Positions 44,683-59,600 are shown, counted from the stretch's first letter. The stretch is DNA of 64,000 nt from Hymenopus coronatus (GCA_030762935.1 CM060880.1:10078501-10142500), one strand, 5' to 3'. Notes: generated from the sequence alone by a model not told the origin. Numbers and translations: made by a program.

Positions 44683-47600
44683 GTAAGAGCCACAGATTAC
44701 TTGCATTTTTTAAATGTATAAAAGGGAATGTTCAGTTATATACTGTCCTAGAAGCTGATACCAAGTCCTTCATAAAAGTTAATGCTTAAATCTGCGCCAA
44801 GTATGGGAGAAACTTCGAAGTACTTGGTAATAAGAATGACATACATTAGAATTGAAAAGGATAGTTAAAATAAAAGTTCTATGGCAATAAACTAGATGTT
44901 TTTGTATATGTATTGATTTATCATTTAAGGCTCACACTTTGACTTCAAGGTCTGTTTGTTTGTTCTCACCCCAGAGACATTGAACATTCATACAATTATG
45001 AGATATGCAGCATAAATAATAACATAGCCAACACCATTTTTTTTCAACTATCACCATTTCAAGAGTTTTATGTTGATTAGGATTGCCTAATACGTTTAGC
45101 TAACATGGAAGTTTATTATTAATTTTTTATTACAGCATAGTAACATCCTTTTTGGAACAGTTTTAGGCTATTTGTTGGTCAATGCAAATCACCTGCATGC
45201 TTTGTATTGTGGTCATGTACATCAAGGTTTGTTGTGAAGTTACTGTATTTATCGGTAAGATAGTTCATGAGAGAATATATGTATTCAAAGGCGAGAGTAA
45301 GAATTTGTTGGGTTTTAAATAAAGGCCTACATAAATGAGAGGGTGCAACATCACTGATGTGTTTGGCCTTTTTTGTAGTACAAAAATGTTATTGCTGTGT
45401 TCTGCATGACCCCAGAAGATTATTCCATATCGCAAAATGGTGTGAAAGTAGGCAAAATATGCTGTTAATAAGGCATTTGAGTTGAGATTTTTAGTTTCTC
45501 TACACATACAATGTACATAGTGTATAGTATTCCACCCCCAAAAATTTGACACCAAGATTTCACCAGAAATATGTTTTGAGACCCCTAAATCCAAAAAGAG
45601 CATTTTTAGAAACTTGTCTATGTGTGTGTCTGTCTGTGTCTGTGGGCAGTATAGCTATAAAATGAAAAGACCATTAAACACCAAATTTGGTATTTAAGTT
45701 TGGTATCTTCCAAGGATGCAACAAAAAGATTTTCAAGAAAATCCCCCCATCCCAAACTACATGGAAAAGAATTCGAAAATTTTGATTTTCTAAAAACTTG
45801 GCTCATTCAATTTTGATGAAAACATACCATATATTAGAGATATTTACTTGGCAAATAAAATGTATATCTTGAATTTTCTGGGAATAGTCTCTGAAGACCT
45901 TTGTTGAGTTTTGTGTAACTGGTAAACTATAAGAGAGAGACAAAAACTAAATGTAGATCACTTTAAAACATACAGTTTATGTCATATACATTTTTTGTTG
46001 TTGTTTTTGAATTGACCAGTTCTGAGATATTCCTTGCTTTTCTTTTCAGATTTAAAATACTTAAACTTTTCTCCCATGGAAAGTTGTAAACCCCCAGCCC
46101 TGCATAGAAATGAATTTCAACCACATGGCAACTGGCTTTTAAGAGATGTGACTATCGTTTTAGCCTAGTGTATGCCATTATTTTCCTTCTACTTACAAGG
46201 AAGCTAGGAATTAAGAAAATATCTGCTGACGTTTATCTAGAGTATCATAAAATAGATAGAAGAATATGTTTTTAGCAATAATTTGTTACAGCAATGTAGA
46301 GAAAACCATGTGAATAGAACACATCAGATTTTTACTGTTTTTAAGATCGTCAGCTGAAAAATGTAAAGTTATGGCTGGGTTTTGAACACAGATCTCCATT
46401 TGTTTTTAAGGTGAATTCAACTGAAATTTCAGTTAATTTGAACTATTGTGTTCCAGGGAATTTCAGCACTTACTAATTGTTGCTCTTGAAATGGTTATCT
46501 CGAAGGTGAGACACATAGAGGTCAACCTGGAGAGAAAACTTGAATCAGTTGGGGAATGTAATGTTATGGTAGCTCAATGGTTAAGACCAACCACATGGAA
46601 GTTGGGAGATTTGTATTCAAATCTCGCCCATGACTGTGAATTTTTCAGTTAACATTACCCTAAAAAGCGCCAGCAAAATTTTTCTCAGATAAAATTAGTG
46701 TGTTCTAAAAATAACTAGAGGTGGCCCATGAGAAATGGTATGTTTTCAGTTGACAACTCTGCTGAGATATAGAAATTCATTCTCCATATATCATAACTAA
46801 TCTGATGTACATAATTAGTATGGTTTAGTTCAGGTTAGTATGGAATATTGGCTAGTGCTGTAACCCACAGCTCATTCATGAAAAGGCCCAGTAACCAAAA
46901 GGTGTCTATTGAATATTCCATTGGAATTGTTGGCCCCTATTTTTACTTTCTCTGCACATAATGTGTACATAGTGTATAGAGCAGGTATTGTATTGCACCC
47001 AAAAATTTGATAACGAGATTTTACCGGAAATATATGTTTTGAGACCCCCTGAATCCAAAAAAAAAAAAAAAGCATTTTTAGAAAAATATCTGTATGTGTC
47101 TTTTATTTTGTGTGTTTGTGTCTGTGGGCAGCATAGCTCAAAAACGAAAAGACTGTTAAATACCAAACTTGGTATTAAGTTTGGATTCTTCCAAGGATGC
47201 AAGAAAAAAGATTTTCAAGAAAATCCCCTTACCCCAACTACCCTTTACATGGAACAATTTTTGAAAATTTTGACTCTCTCAAAAATGGCTCTTAACGATT
47301 TTGATTAAAATATTTTATATTTAAGATATTTACATGACAGATAAAATGTATATCTTCAATTTTCTGGGAATAGTATCTGAGGACATGTTTATTCTGGATG
47401 AATTTTGCAAAATTTTGTATAATTGGCAAACTGTAAGAGAGAGACAAAATCTTACTTCACAAAGAATGTAGAGCTACTTAAAACACACAATTTATCTTAT
47501 GTCCATTTTTTTCGTGGAGCTGGCCGTTTTTGAGATATTCCTTGTTATTAGTTTCAGCTTTAAAATACTTACACTATTTGTCAACTCCTGTCCTTACAAA

Positions 47601-50600
47601 CAAAGGTACTTCAATCACATAGCAACCAGATTTTAAAAGATTTGACTCGGTTTAGCCTATGGTACTCCCTTATTTTCCTTCTACTAACAAGGAAGCAAGT
47701 AATAAGACTATTTCTGCTAATTTTTGTTCGATTAGCTGTAAGTAGATAGAAGAATAAGCTTTTTAACAATAAATTATTGTAAGTCATGTGAATGGAGCAC
47801 ATCACAACAACAGCCGGTCAGTGACAGTCAATTTCAGGCACGCTGTGACCATGATTAATAATTTCTCCATTCCACAATTGCAAGGACATTGCCATCTAAA
47901 TGTGCCATAATTTGAGCAAGATGAGACTACAGCTCATTCAACCTGAATTCAGTGACTACAATGAAGCCCCACTTTTCACATTGCTCACTCTCACGGTTTG
48001 ATGATATGACATAGCTGGGAGAATCACCTGACCTTTAACCCCATTTTCTGTGCAGTCATCTTCCTGATAGATTGAAAGTTACAATCTGATAAGACACTGG
48101 GGCCATTCCTCAAAAAATCTGATGTGTTCCATTCACATGATTTTCTTTACATCTCTGCAACAAATTATTGTAAAAGGTAATTCTTCTATCTGTTTAATTA
48201 AGCAGAAATGGTCCTATTACTTAGTTGCTTTGTAAATAGAAGGGAAATAAGAGAATACTCCAGACTAAACTGACAAACAAATGTTTTAAAATGTGGTTGC
48301 TATGGGATTGAAATCAGTTTCTTTGCATGGCCAGGAGTTGACAGGTTCCGTACGAGAAAAGTTTAAGTATTTTAAAGCTGAAAGCAATAACAAGGAATAT
48401 CACTGGCCAACTGTATGAAAAAAATGTATATGGCATAAATTGTGTTTTATCGTGATCTACATTTTTTTGTGCAATAAGTTTTTTCTATCTCTTACGGTTT
48501 ACCAGTTATGTACAATTTTGCAAAATTTACCCAGAAAATTCAAGATATACATTTTATCTGTCAAGTAAATACCTTAAATATAAGACATTTTAATCAAAAT
48601 TGTTAGAGCCATCAAAAGTTTGGTGTTTGAAAGTCTTTTCCTTTTTGAGCTATGCTGTCCACACACATGCATGCACACACACACACAGACCTTTTTCTAA
48701 AAATGTTTTTTTGTATTCAGGGGAACCCAAAGCAGGTATTTCTGGTGAAATCTTGGTATCAAATTTTTGTAATACCCCTTCTATACACCATGTACATAGT
48801 ATGTGTAAAAAAAAAATGCATGTTGTGGTGTATAAGAAATAGAAATGTTTGCTAAGAAATAAATCTATATTTGTGTTTTTCAGTAAAGGCAATGTGTGTA
48901 GAACAGATTTATCTATTAGTAATATTGGTGTAAATATATGATAAACCTCATTATAATCAAATAAAAATGTACTACTTTATGCACTACCCTGTAAATTGAT
49001 GGTTATACTTCACAAACTTATTGTCTGTCTGGGTAGGTCAGTTGGTTAGGTGCTGGCCTTCTGATCTCAAGACCAAGGGTTCAAAATGACTCAGACTAAT
49101 CGTTTGAAGTGGCTTAAAAGTGACAGCACCATGTTAATAGGTTTACTGGCATGTAAAAGAACTCTTGCAGGATGAAATTCCAGCAACTGGCAATGCTGAT
49201 ATGATCCTTGCAATTGATAACATTGTTAACAAATATTACTTTCTTTACATGTACTATGTGCATAGCGTTTAGATATTTTGGAACCCCTGAATACAAAAAA
49301 AGCATTTTTAAAAAAAATGTACATGTGTGTGGGGGGGGCAGCATTGCTCAAAAATGAAAAGTCCATTAAATACCAAACTTGATATTTACGTTCAGTAACT
49401 TCCGAGGATGTAACACAAAGATTCACAAGAAAATTCCCCATCCCCAACTAATCTTTACATGTAAAAATTTCAAAAATTTAGAATTTCTCAAAAATATTTT
49501 CATGACGAATAAAATGTATATTTTGAATTTTCTGAGAATAGCCTCTAAAAGCCTCTTTGTTCTGGGTGATTTTTATTGAATTATGTATAAGTGGTAAACT
49601 GTAAGAGATAGACAAAAACTTACAACACAAAAAAATGTATATATTGTTAAAAGACACAATTTGCGTCATATACATTTTTTCCATCGAGTTTACCGTTATC
49701 AAGATATTCCTTGTGATTGATTTCAATTTTAAAGTACTTAAACATTTCAACACTTGGCCTTGCAAAGAGACGGCTTTCAATCCCATAGCAACCACATTTT
49801 AAAACATTTGACTGTCTATTTAGCCTAGTGTATTCCCTTATTTCCCTTCTACTTATAAGGGACTAAATAATACAATCGTCTCTGCTAATGTTTTAGTATG
49901 AAATAGAAGAATAAGCTTATTAACAATAATTTGTTACAGAGATGTAGAGAAAGTCATGTGAATGGAGCACATCACACTGTTTTTCCACAATAATAGCATA
50001 TGATATGCTTACTCTAAAACCTCACACAAAATTTATGCTTTGTATATCAATGATTTTTTTTAAATGTGTGCATTTACAAAAAAATAGTTATACTCTGAAA
50101 ATTTTGAATTCAAATTTTGGTTTATTTTAAGTGTTATTAAAATGTAAGGTTCCAAGGTGTAAATATTCATAAAACACTTTTTAAAGGATGTGTAATAGTA
50201 TCATATTATGATTCAGTCTATAGTATGGGATATATATTTTGATAATGCCATGTATACTTATAATTTAGCTGTTAATGTTACTTTACATTAATGAGATGAT
50301 ATATGCTTTATTACAGAGGATTATTTCCTGTCAGATCCAGATTTGCAGGATACAGTGCCTCAGGATTTTTTGAGCCACAAACAGAAATATGAGCAGGCTG
50401 TTCGAAAAGCATGCCTGTTGTTTCGCAAAGTCATCCATCTCCGAGACAGAGGAGGAGGCGATATGAACCTGTTTAGGTAAAATAATACAATAATTAATTT
50501 CTTTAAAACTGTTATGCTTTGCAGTATTTGGCACATCAATTTTATGAAGGAAGACATATAAAATGTGAATAAATAACATAACTCAATGGCACAACAGCTC

Positions 50601-53600
50601 ACAAGGAACCTTGGCCCGGCCACTGCATCCCTCATCTTGGTCCATGACACACATCATGGATAGGGTGCAGTATTGGAGGGTGAGACGTGGTCAGCACCTT
50701 GGAATCCCCCCCCCAGCTGGTTAATGCGGTCCTCATGACCTGGAGCCGCTGCTTCTCCATCAAGTAGCTCCTCAATTGGCCCCCCAGGGATCTCTAGAGG
50801 CTGAGTGCACTTTGGTCCAGGTCTCCCAGTGGGGGATAAACCCCCATGGTAGTACTGGGAATCAAACCAAGGTCTCCCGCTTGACAAGCAGCAATGCTAC
50901 CATCGCGCTAAGGAGACAATCTGAATAAATAAGTGCAGTGCTTAAAACTAATAAGAGAAAGAAAAAAATGGTAAAGAACTAAAATATTGGAAATGTTATG
51001 CCTAAACTATCCTTTACATGGAAAAAATTTGAAAATTTTGATTTCCTCAAAAGTGGCTCTAACAGTTTTATTAAAATCTCTCATATTTAAGATATTTACA
51101 TGACAAATAAAATGTATATCTTGAATTTTCTTGGAATAGCCTCTAAACACCTCTTTATTCTGGATGAATATTGCATAACTGGTAACCGTAAGAGATAGAC
51201 AAAAGCTTACTATACAAAAAAAGTTCAGATTTTGTTAAAACACACAATTTATGCCTTATATATTTTTATTGTGCAGTATACCAATTCTGAGATATTCCTT
51301 GTAATTTGTTTCAGATTTAAAATAGTTAAACTGTTCTCACACAGAAATTTGTAAACTCTTGGCCCCGCATAGAAATGGATTTCAACCACATGGCAACCAG
51401 CTTTTAAAAGATTTGACTATTGTTTTAGCCTAATGTATTCCCATATTTCCCTTCTACTTTCTGTTAATGTTTATCTCAATTATCATAAAGTAGATAGAAA
51501 GATAAGTTGTTTAGTAATAATTTGTTACAGCATGCAGAGAAAATGGATGGAACAAATCAGACATTTAAAATAATGAATTTGTTTTATCATACAATGAATT
51601 TAATTTCTCCATTTTAAGATTTGTATTTGGAGTGCAGCTTTAGAATCAAACAAAATTACTGTATTTGTACTTTTATTTTCCAAGAGAACATGTTTGGAAG
51701 TTATTTTAGATAACTTCAGTGGTTGTATGTTGTAGCTTTGCTGAAAGCAGTTACCTATTGTCTATAGTAGGTAAACAGGCCAAGATGATGGAACACTGGA
51801 GTTTTTCTTTAAATAACCTGGTGTACTATACAATGAGAATTAATTACATGACAGTGAAATTCTGGGAATGCTTTTGATGAAGACTCCTCCTTTCATATTA
51901 TGTAACTTGCTTATGTAAGCTTACCTTATTTCTTTAAGCTTCATGACATTCTTACATTTTTTTCTTTCTTTACAATGGATTGTAAAAAATCCAATATCTT
52001 AATCTCACCAGAAATGTATGTTTTGAGGACCCTTGATTCCAAAAGAAGCTCTCTTAGAAAAAGATTCATGTAGGAACTATGTGTATGCACAGATAATTCA
52101 AAAACCAAAACGCAGTTAAACATCAAACTTGATATTTAAGTTCAGTATCTTCCCAAGATGTAACACAAAGATTTTCAGGAATATTCCCCCATAAAAACTT
52201 ATCTTATAGAAGATTAATCCAATTTTGTATTTTTTTAAAAATAACTCTAATGATTTTGATTAAAACACTTTATATTAAAGATATTTAACAGAAAAATATA
52301 ATGTTTACTATGAATTTTCTGGAAATAGTCTCTGAAACTCTTCATTCTAAATGACTTTTGCATAACTAAGAGGTAGACAAAATCATACTGCACAAAAAAT
52401 GTAGATCATGTTAAAGCACACAATTTATGTCAAATACATTTTTTTTGGAGTTTACTATTTCTGAGATATCCTTCGTTTTGGTTTAAGTTTCCAAATATCA
52501 AAAGAGAACTCATTAATTGTTGTTCTTTTCTTTCTTTTTTTCATTCCAGTCATGCAAATAGAATGAAAGTTTAAGCCCATAGCTTAGAGTCCAGTTCTTA
52601 AAATATTTGACTGTTTACTAAGCCATGTACTTTCTTATTACCCTTGTACCTACAAGGAAATATATAATAAAGACATTTCTGCTAATGTTTTATTTTGATT
52701 AGCATGAAGTATAAGCTTTTGTAAGAATAGTTTGTTGTAGAACAGGTAAGAAAGTCATGTGAACATAACACGAAGATTTTTAGGCTTTATTTTTGTCTAT
52801 TGCATTAAATATAAGGCTTTAAGTGCAAGTTTCAGTAATAAATGAGTCAGCACTGAGGTGTTATTTTAAAGTTAATATTGCTTCAACAGTGTGTGTCTAA
52901 ATCGGTAACAAAATAAACATCAGATGGTACAAAGTTCATAGTGCTGATGTAGGAAATTGGCCTTCTCATATACTGACAAACACATTATCAGTGAAATATG
53001 CATTGTCCTTCACATTTGATTAGAGAAGATTATTGCAGCATCATTCAGTGCTGTCTAAAATCTGAATTGCCAAATGTTTTCTATCTTCATTCTTTTCCTT
53101 GTTTAGAAACTGTGTGTAGCCCATTGTGAAACAGATAACAGCTAGAATATATTACAAATAAAGAGTTGTATTTAAACATGGAGAACACAGGGAGGGAAAT
53201 GGATGAGAAAATTATAATAATAACAACCACAACAACAATAAAGGAAGTGTTAGACTAGTATTTCATCTAAAGTAGGTAGGCTGCAACAGGCCCAATAGTA
53301 CAAAGGTTATGCAGAAAATCTGATGTGCTGCACATGAAATCTTACAATTATTCCTAATAAATTATTTTGAATTATTACTGATATATGGTGGACTTTGCGA
53401 CAGTGATGTGCTCTATCAATTGAAATTAATTAGTTGAGTTATTTTTGTAACACATCACTTACTTTTGTTATTGGAAAACATGTTTCATGAGCCCAGTGCT
53501 TCCATTGTCAATTCCCTTAGTCGACTGCCAGAATTGCTTGCTGTGGTGGTTGTTGTTGTCCCAAGTGGTGGTTTGATTAACCTCTGCATCAGTAGGTCAC

Positions 53601-56600
53601 CTGGCAGGATTTCGAAGTTGAAAACGCTCTTCTTGTTTTTCCAAATATATGTATATGTTTTCCTAAACATTTACTTCTGTCTTCCTTGTTATATTTTTGA
53701 GTATTTTCGGACTTCTATTTATGGTGTGTTGCTCTTTCCAAAAATGCCAAGCTACCACAGATTTGTCTACATGTTTAAGTTTAATATTTCTGTGGTGTTC
53801 TTTTGCTCTTATTTTTATGTTTCTTTTTGTTTGGCCAATGTAGATATTTTCACAGCCGTTGCAGCTGAACTGATATATTCCTGGTTTATTTTCTTATGGT
53901 ATATCATCTTTTAATTGGGTACATTGCAATACCTTCTCTATTCACTATGTACATAGTGTGCATAGAGAAAGTACAAAAAAAACATTTAATTTGTCTTAAA
54001 AATAACTTAATGTGTGCTGTGCCTATATGCAAAGAAGTGCATTGAAGGATTAACTATCATTTTGTTTCTAAGCCATACCCCTACTATTCAGAGCCATATA
54101 TTTTGTTTAAAAGAATGTTTATTTTGGATTGAGATAGTTTCTGGCGAAATCTTGGTAATAACAAAATTATTTAAAGTGTAGTTTGACCTGGAGGAATTTT
54201 ATTGAAAATCTTTGTGTTGGAGGATGCTGAACTTAAATGTGGAGTTTAGTTTTTAACCAACCTTTTGTTTATGAGTTATGCTGTTCACAAATACATACAT
54301 TATTTACTTTCTCTATTCGTACTACTTACATAGTGTATAGAGAATGTATTGTATTGCACCCAAAAATTTGATACTGATATTTCACCAGAAATATACATTT
54401 TAGGATCCCCTGTATCCAAAAAAAGCATTTTTAGAAAACAGTCTGTGTGGTGTGTGTGCGTGTGTCTGTGAACACGATAATACAAAAATGAAAAGTGGGT
54501 AAAATACCAAACTTGGTATTTTTGAGTTTAGTATCTTCCAGGGATGCAACACAAAGTCTTTGAGAAAAACCCCCCACTCCAACTACTCTTTAGATGGAAA
54601 AATTTCTGAAAATTTTCATTTTCTCAAAAATGGCTCTTAACGATTTTTGTTAAAATACTGTATATTAAAGGTATTTACATGACAAAGTGTATATCTTGAA
54701 TTTTATTTGGGATGTAAATACCTTAAATATACAGTATATAAATATGAAGAACTCAAACGGAAAGCAGAGAGAAGATCTGAATGGAGAGTCGCTGCAAACC
54801 AATCCAAGGATTGAAGACTCCAAAAAAAAAAAAAAAAAAAATGCAGATTTTAATCAAAATTGTTAGAGCCATTTTTAAGAAAATCAAAATTTTTGGAAAT
54901 TTTTCCATGTAAAGAGTAGTTTGTGGTGGGGGGATTTTCTTGAACATCTTCGTGTTGCTTCCTTGGAAGATACTGAACTGAAATACCAAGTTTGGTATTT
55001 AATGGTCTTTTCGTTTTTGAGCTATGCTGCCCACAGACAGACAGACACACACACATGGATCTTTTTCTAAAAATTCCTCTTTTTTTTTGATTCAGGGGAT
55101 CTCATAACATCTCTATACACTTATGTACATTGTACATATAGAGAAAGTAAAAAAGTAGTGTGTGACTGTGAACAGTATAACAAACAAAACAAAAAAAAAA
55201 GGTTGAAATAAACTTTATATTTAAGCTCAGTAGCTTCCAAAGATGCAACATAGGATTTAAAAATTCTCAAAAGTGGCTATAACAATTTTAATTAACTTCT
55301 GTTATTTAAAGTAATTTTTAAGAGAAATAAAAAAAATTTATCTTTCATTTTCTAGGAATTTTCTGGAAAGTTTTGTTCATTCTGAAAGAATGTTTTATAA
55401 TTAACTAATAAATATTAAGCGGTAGATGAAAATGTACTACATATAAATGTAGAGCTCTTTAAAACACACCATTTGTTCCAAGTAACTTTTTCTCTGACTT
55501 AAACTATTAACTCCTATCAATTTTCAGTTTTTTCTCGCCTGTACATGGAAAGAGCATGCAACTCTAAGACTAGTATAAATAATTTGACAGTTACTATTCC
55601 CTTTAAACGTAAAACAAAATGTGTAATGCAGCTATTTCTGCAAAGATTTATCCATGTTAAAATAAATAAATTGTGTCAGCAAGTTGCCATGATAGCTCAA
55701 TTGGTTAGAGCAACCAGACAAAGATTGGGAGATCTGTGTTTCAGTTCCCAGCTATGGCATTGAATTTACCGTCTCTGCTACCTTTCCAACTCCTGTCCTT
55801 TACATGGCTTGTTTGGATTAAACAAGTAATTAATACAATAGAACCCCATTGATCCGGTCTAATTGGGGCTCTAGCTTGCCTGAATTCATGACAGTCCAGA
55901 TTAAACAAAATAACCTATGAAATAAGCCAAGGTACATATTTAAACACTCAGTTCAGCAAAAGGAAAGTGTATTTTAAATTTAAGAAATATAAAGGTTATT
56001 TAGTATGCAAGATATCGTTATTGCACAGCACAGAATTAAAATATGACAATTAATGCACACTGTCATTGATCACACTTGACACGCTGCTCAATGGTTTGAA
56101 GAAACTGCGGATCTTTTGTTGTCTTCCTTTGATATTAATTTCTTTAATAATTAACTCGCACAGATGCCTCAAATGTTCGTAATATGCAGATATGTTTTCA
56201 TCATTATGAAAACGATGGAAGGTCAACAATCTGCTACTAGCTATTGCACAAACAGGTGACCGACTGATTAAGACTGATGGAAGGCAGTGTGAGTAGAGGT
56301 TGTCATGTATTAAAGAACTGTCCGGATTAAGAGAAGTCCAGACTAATAGTGTCCAGATTAATGAGGTTCTGTTGTATTTTCATAACAGTAGTTCATATAT
56401 TATCCTGATATATGGTGGACTTTGAGACAGTGATGTGTTTTAACAATTAAAATTTAGTTGAGTCGATTTTGTAACACTACATCACTTACTTTTTTATAAA
56501 ACAAAAGAGTTACAATCCCATTCCCCATCAGCATGCTTTACTCAACAGCCTTACACACAGATTGGTAAATGTACCAATGGGAAAAACAGAATACCAATGT

Positions 56601-59600
56601 GAACTTGATACAATTTTGGACATAGCTACAGAGAATGGATTTCGGGCAGAACTGGTGTACAAAAAAGTTAATAAAGCCAAAAATAGAAAGAGAATTAAAG
56701 AAGTCAGCACACTCACTCAAAACCAGAAAGAAAACAAGATCTACAAGAAGTTTACATACCACCCTACAACTTTCTACAAATTCCAGAGGATCTTCAAAAG
56801 ACATAACATCATTCTAGCCCCTAAAAACAATTACTCTATAAAAAACATTTTAAATTCCAAATTAAAAGATGATATCCCACAAGAAAACAAACCAGGAATA
56901 TATAGTTCAGCTGTAATGACTGTGAAAAAATCTACATCGGCCAAACAAAAAGAAATATAAAAACCAGGGCAAAAGAACACCACAGAAATATTAAACTCAA
57001 ACAAGAAGAAAAATCTGCAGTAGCTTGGCATTTTTGGAAAGAGAAACACACTATAAATAGAAGCCCAAAAATCCTCAAAAACATCACAAGGAAGACAGAA
57101 TTAAAAGTTTGGGAAAACATATATATATGGAAAAACAAGAACCGGGTTTTCAATTTTGAAATCCCGCCAGGCGATCTACTCATCCAGAAGTTCATCAAAC
57201 CACCACCAGGGACGAGACAACCACCACAGCAAGCAATGCCGGTAGTCGACCAAAGGAATTGACAATGGAAGCACATGGCTTCTGAAACATGTTTTCCGAA
57301 ATAAAAAAGTAAGTGATGTAGTGTTACAAAATCGACTCAACTAAATTTTAATAGTTCATATATTGTTTAATAAATTACAGAATAGAGAAAGTTATGTGAT
57401 TGTAACAAGATTTTTATGGATTCAGGGCTTCAAAATGTGTATTTTTTTGGTGGAACCTTGGTTCTAATTTTTGAATGGAAAGCAATACTTAATCTATGTA
57501 CTACGCATAGGCAGCAGAGACAGTAAACTTTATTTGTGATCACCTGCTCAGAAAGTGAGAAAATCTATGAATGTTCGATTCAATAATTCCTTAGAAAAAG
57601 ATAGAAAAGCAAATTATTTTTGGTAGTTTTTTTTTCCCCCCTCCATCCTTCTAGCTCTATACACTTTTCCCAGCATTTCTCCTACTGTTTTAAGCCCTCC
57701 AAAAAGTAGGATTTTGGAAGGTACTTAAAATAAATATCTGTTTGGGAGATGACTTCTTTGTTAGATGTGAATTGTTTTCTGCCGAGAGTTTGGAAATAAA
57801 AAAAAAGTCACTGGGAGCCAAATCTGGTGAATACGTTGTATGTTGTAGTACTTCAAACTTTATTTTACAATTTTCGTCATTGAAACTGTGCAGGTATACA
57901 ACCTTGCATTGTCTTGATGGAAGTGAATCTTTTTCTTTGCCAGATGAGGGCATTTTTTCTTGATTTCTCCGCTCAACAGTAACAATGCATAATACTCTCC
58001 ATTTATTATTTTCCCTTTCTGCAGGTAATCGATGTAGATGATTCCACATGCATCCCTGAAAACCGAGGCCATCACCTTGTCTGCAGATTTCACCACATTT
58101 TCCTTCTTTAGAGCTGGTTCGCCTTAAGAAACCCATTGTTTTGATTGCACTTTTGTCTCTGTAGTGTAGAAGTGTATCCATGTTTCATCCATGTTATGTA
58201 TTGATGCAGAAACTCATCAGGATTGCAACGGAAAAGTGTCAAACTAGCTTCGGAATTGATCTTACAATTGCATTTTTTTCTCCATTGAGAGCAAACGTGA
58301 CACCCATCTTGTCAGACCTAATTTTTGGTGCAAAATTGTGATATGCTGTGGCCTCTACTATTTCGCAACCTTGATTCGTTGATTGTTCAAAACCATGTCC
58401 TGAATTTAGTCAATCATTTCAAAGAAAGTTACTTCTACTGGAAGTTCATCATTTGTGGATGTATGGCCACATTTAAATTCATTTATCCAATTGTAAATTG
58501 TTGCAAATGCAGGAGCAGATATGATGTGCCATGAACTTCACACAACTTGGCTTTTATCTCTTAGTGTTAAGCCTTTTAAATATTAAGTGCTTAATCACTG
58601 CATGAAACTCATTATTTTCCATCCTTCTAAGGAAGCACAAGAAACCACATGATGCATATTGCTGAAACTTTTAACTGCCATCCAGTAAGAGACGGTGGTT
58701 GCTAGATACAAACCTTTTTCAATGCTACGAGTGTAATTTCTTGGATTTTCTAAGGACTTATTGAACACCTCTTGTATTAGATAATTTATTGGACACCACT
58801 TTTTACTTTCTCTATATGTACTATGTACATAGTGTATAGAGAAGGTAATACTTTCCACCCAAAAATTTGATACTGAGATTTCACTGGAATAATTTGTTTT
58901 AGGGTCCCCTGTATCCAAAAAAAGCATGTTCAGAAAAAGTTCCATGTGTCAGTGAACAAAATACTAGACTTGGTATTTAAGTTCAGTATCTTCCAGGGAT
59001 GCGGCATGAAGGTTTTGAGAAAAATCACCCCATCCCAAACTACCCTTCACATGAAACTTTTTCAAAAAATTTTTATTTTCTCAAAAATGGCTCTATAGAT
59101 TTTGATTAAAATATTGTACATTAAAGATATGTACCTGACAAATAAAATGTATATCTTGAATTTTCTGGGAATAGCCTCTGAATTCTGGATGAATTTTGTA
59201 GAATTTTGCATAACTGCTAAATAGTACGAGATGGACAAAAACTTACCGCACAAAAAATGTAGAGCACATTAAAACACACAATTTATGTTATATACATGTT
59301 TTTCATGAAGTGGATTGTTTTTGAGATATTCCTTATTTTTAGTTTCAGCTTTAAAAAACTTGTACTTTTCTCATACAGGAATTTGTCAATTCCTGGCCGT
59401 ACAAACAGAGGAACTTCAGTCAGATAGCAACCAGCTTTTGACTATCACTTTAACCCATGCTGCTCCCTTATTTTGCTTCTACTTACAAGAATGCAAGTAA
59501 TAAGTCTATTCTTGCTAATTTTTTTCTCGATTAGCATAAAGTAGATAGAAGCATAAGCTTATTAACAATAATTTGTTGCAGAGATGTAGAATGCCATGTG

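Noticed and set aside
44683..44789. Unspliced extension of ACOX exon 1 as coding
   Set aside because: A strong donor precedes it, and the protein after the donor does not fit the acyl-CoA oxidase family, whereas exon 2 continues it in phase.
57690..58181. 163-codon minus ORF as a functional gene
   Set aside because: It is one frame of a decayed mariner transposase. The domain continues in other frames with stops on both sides.
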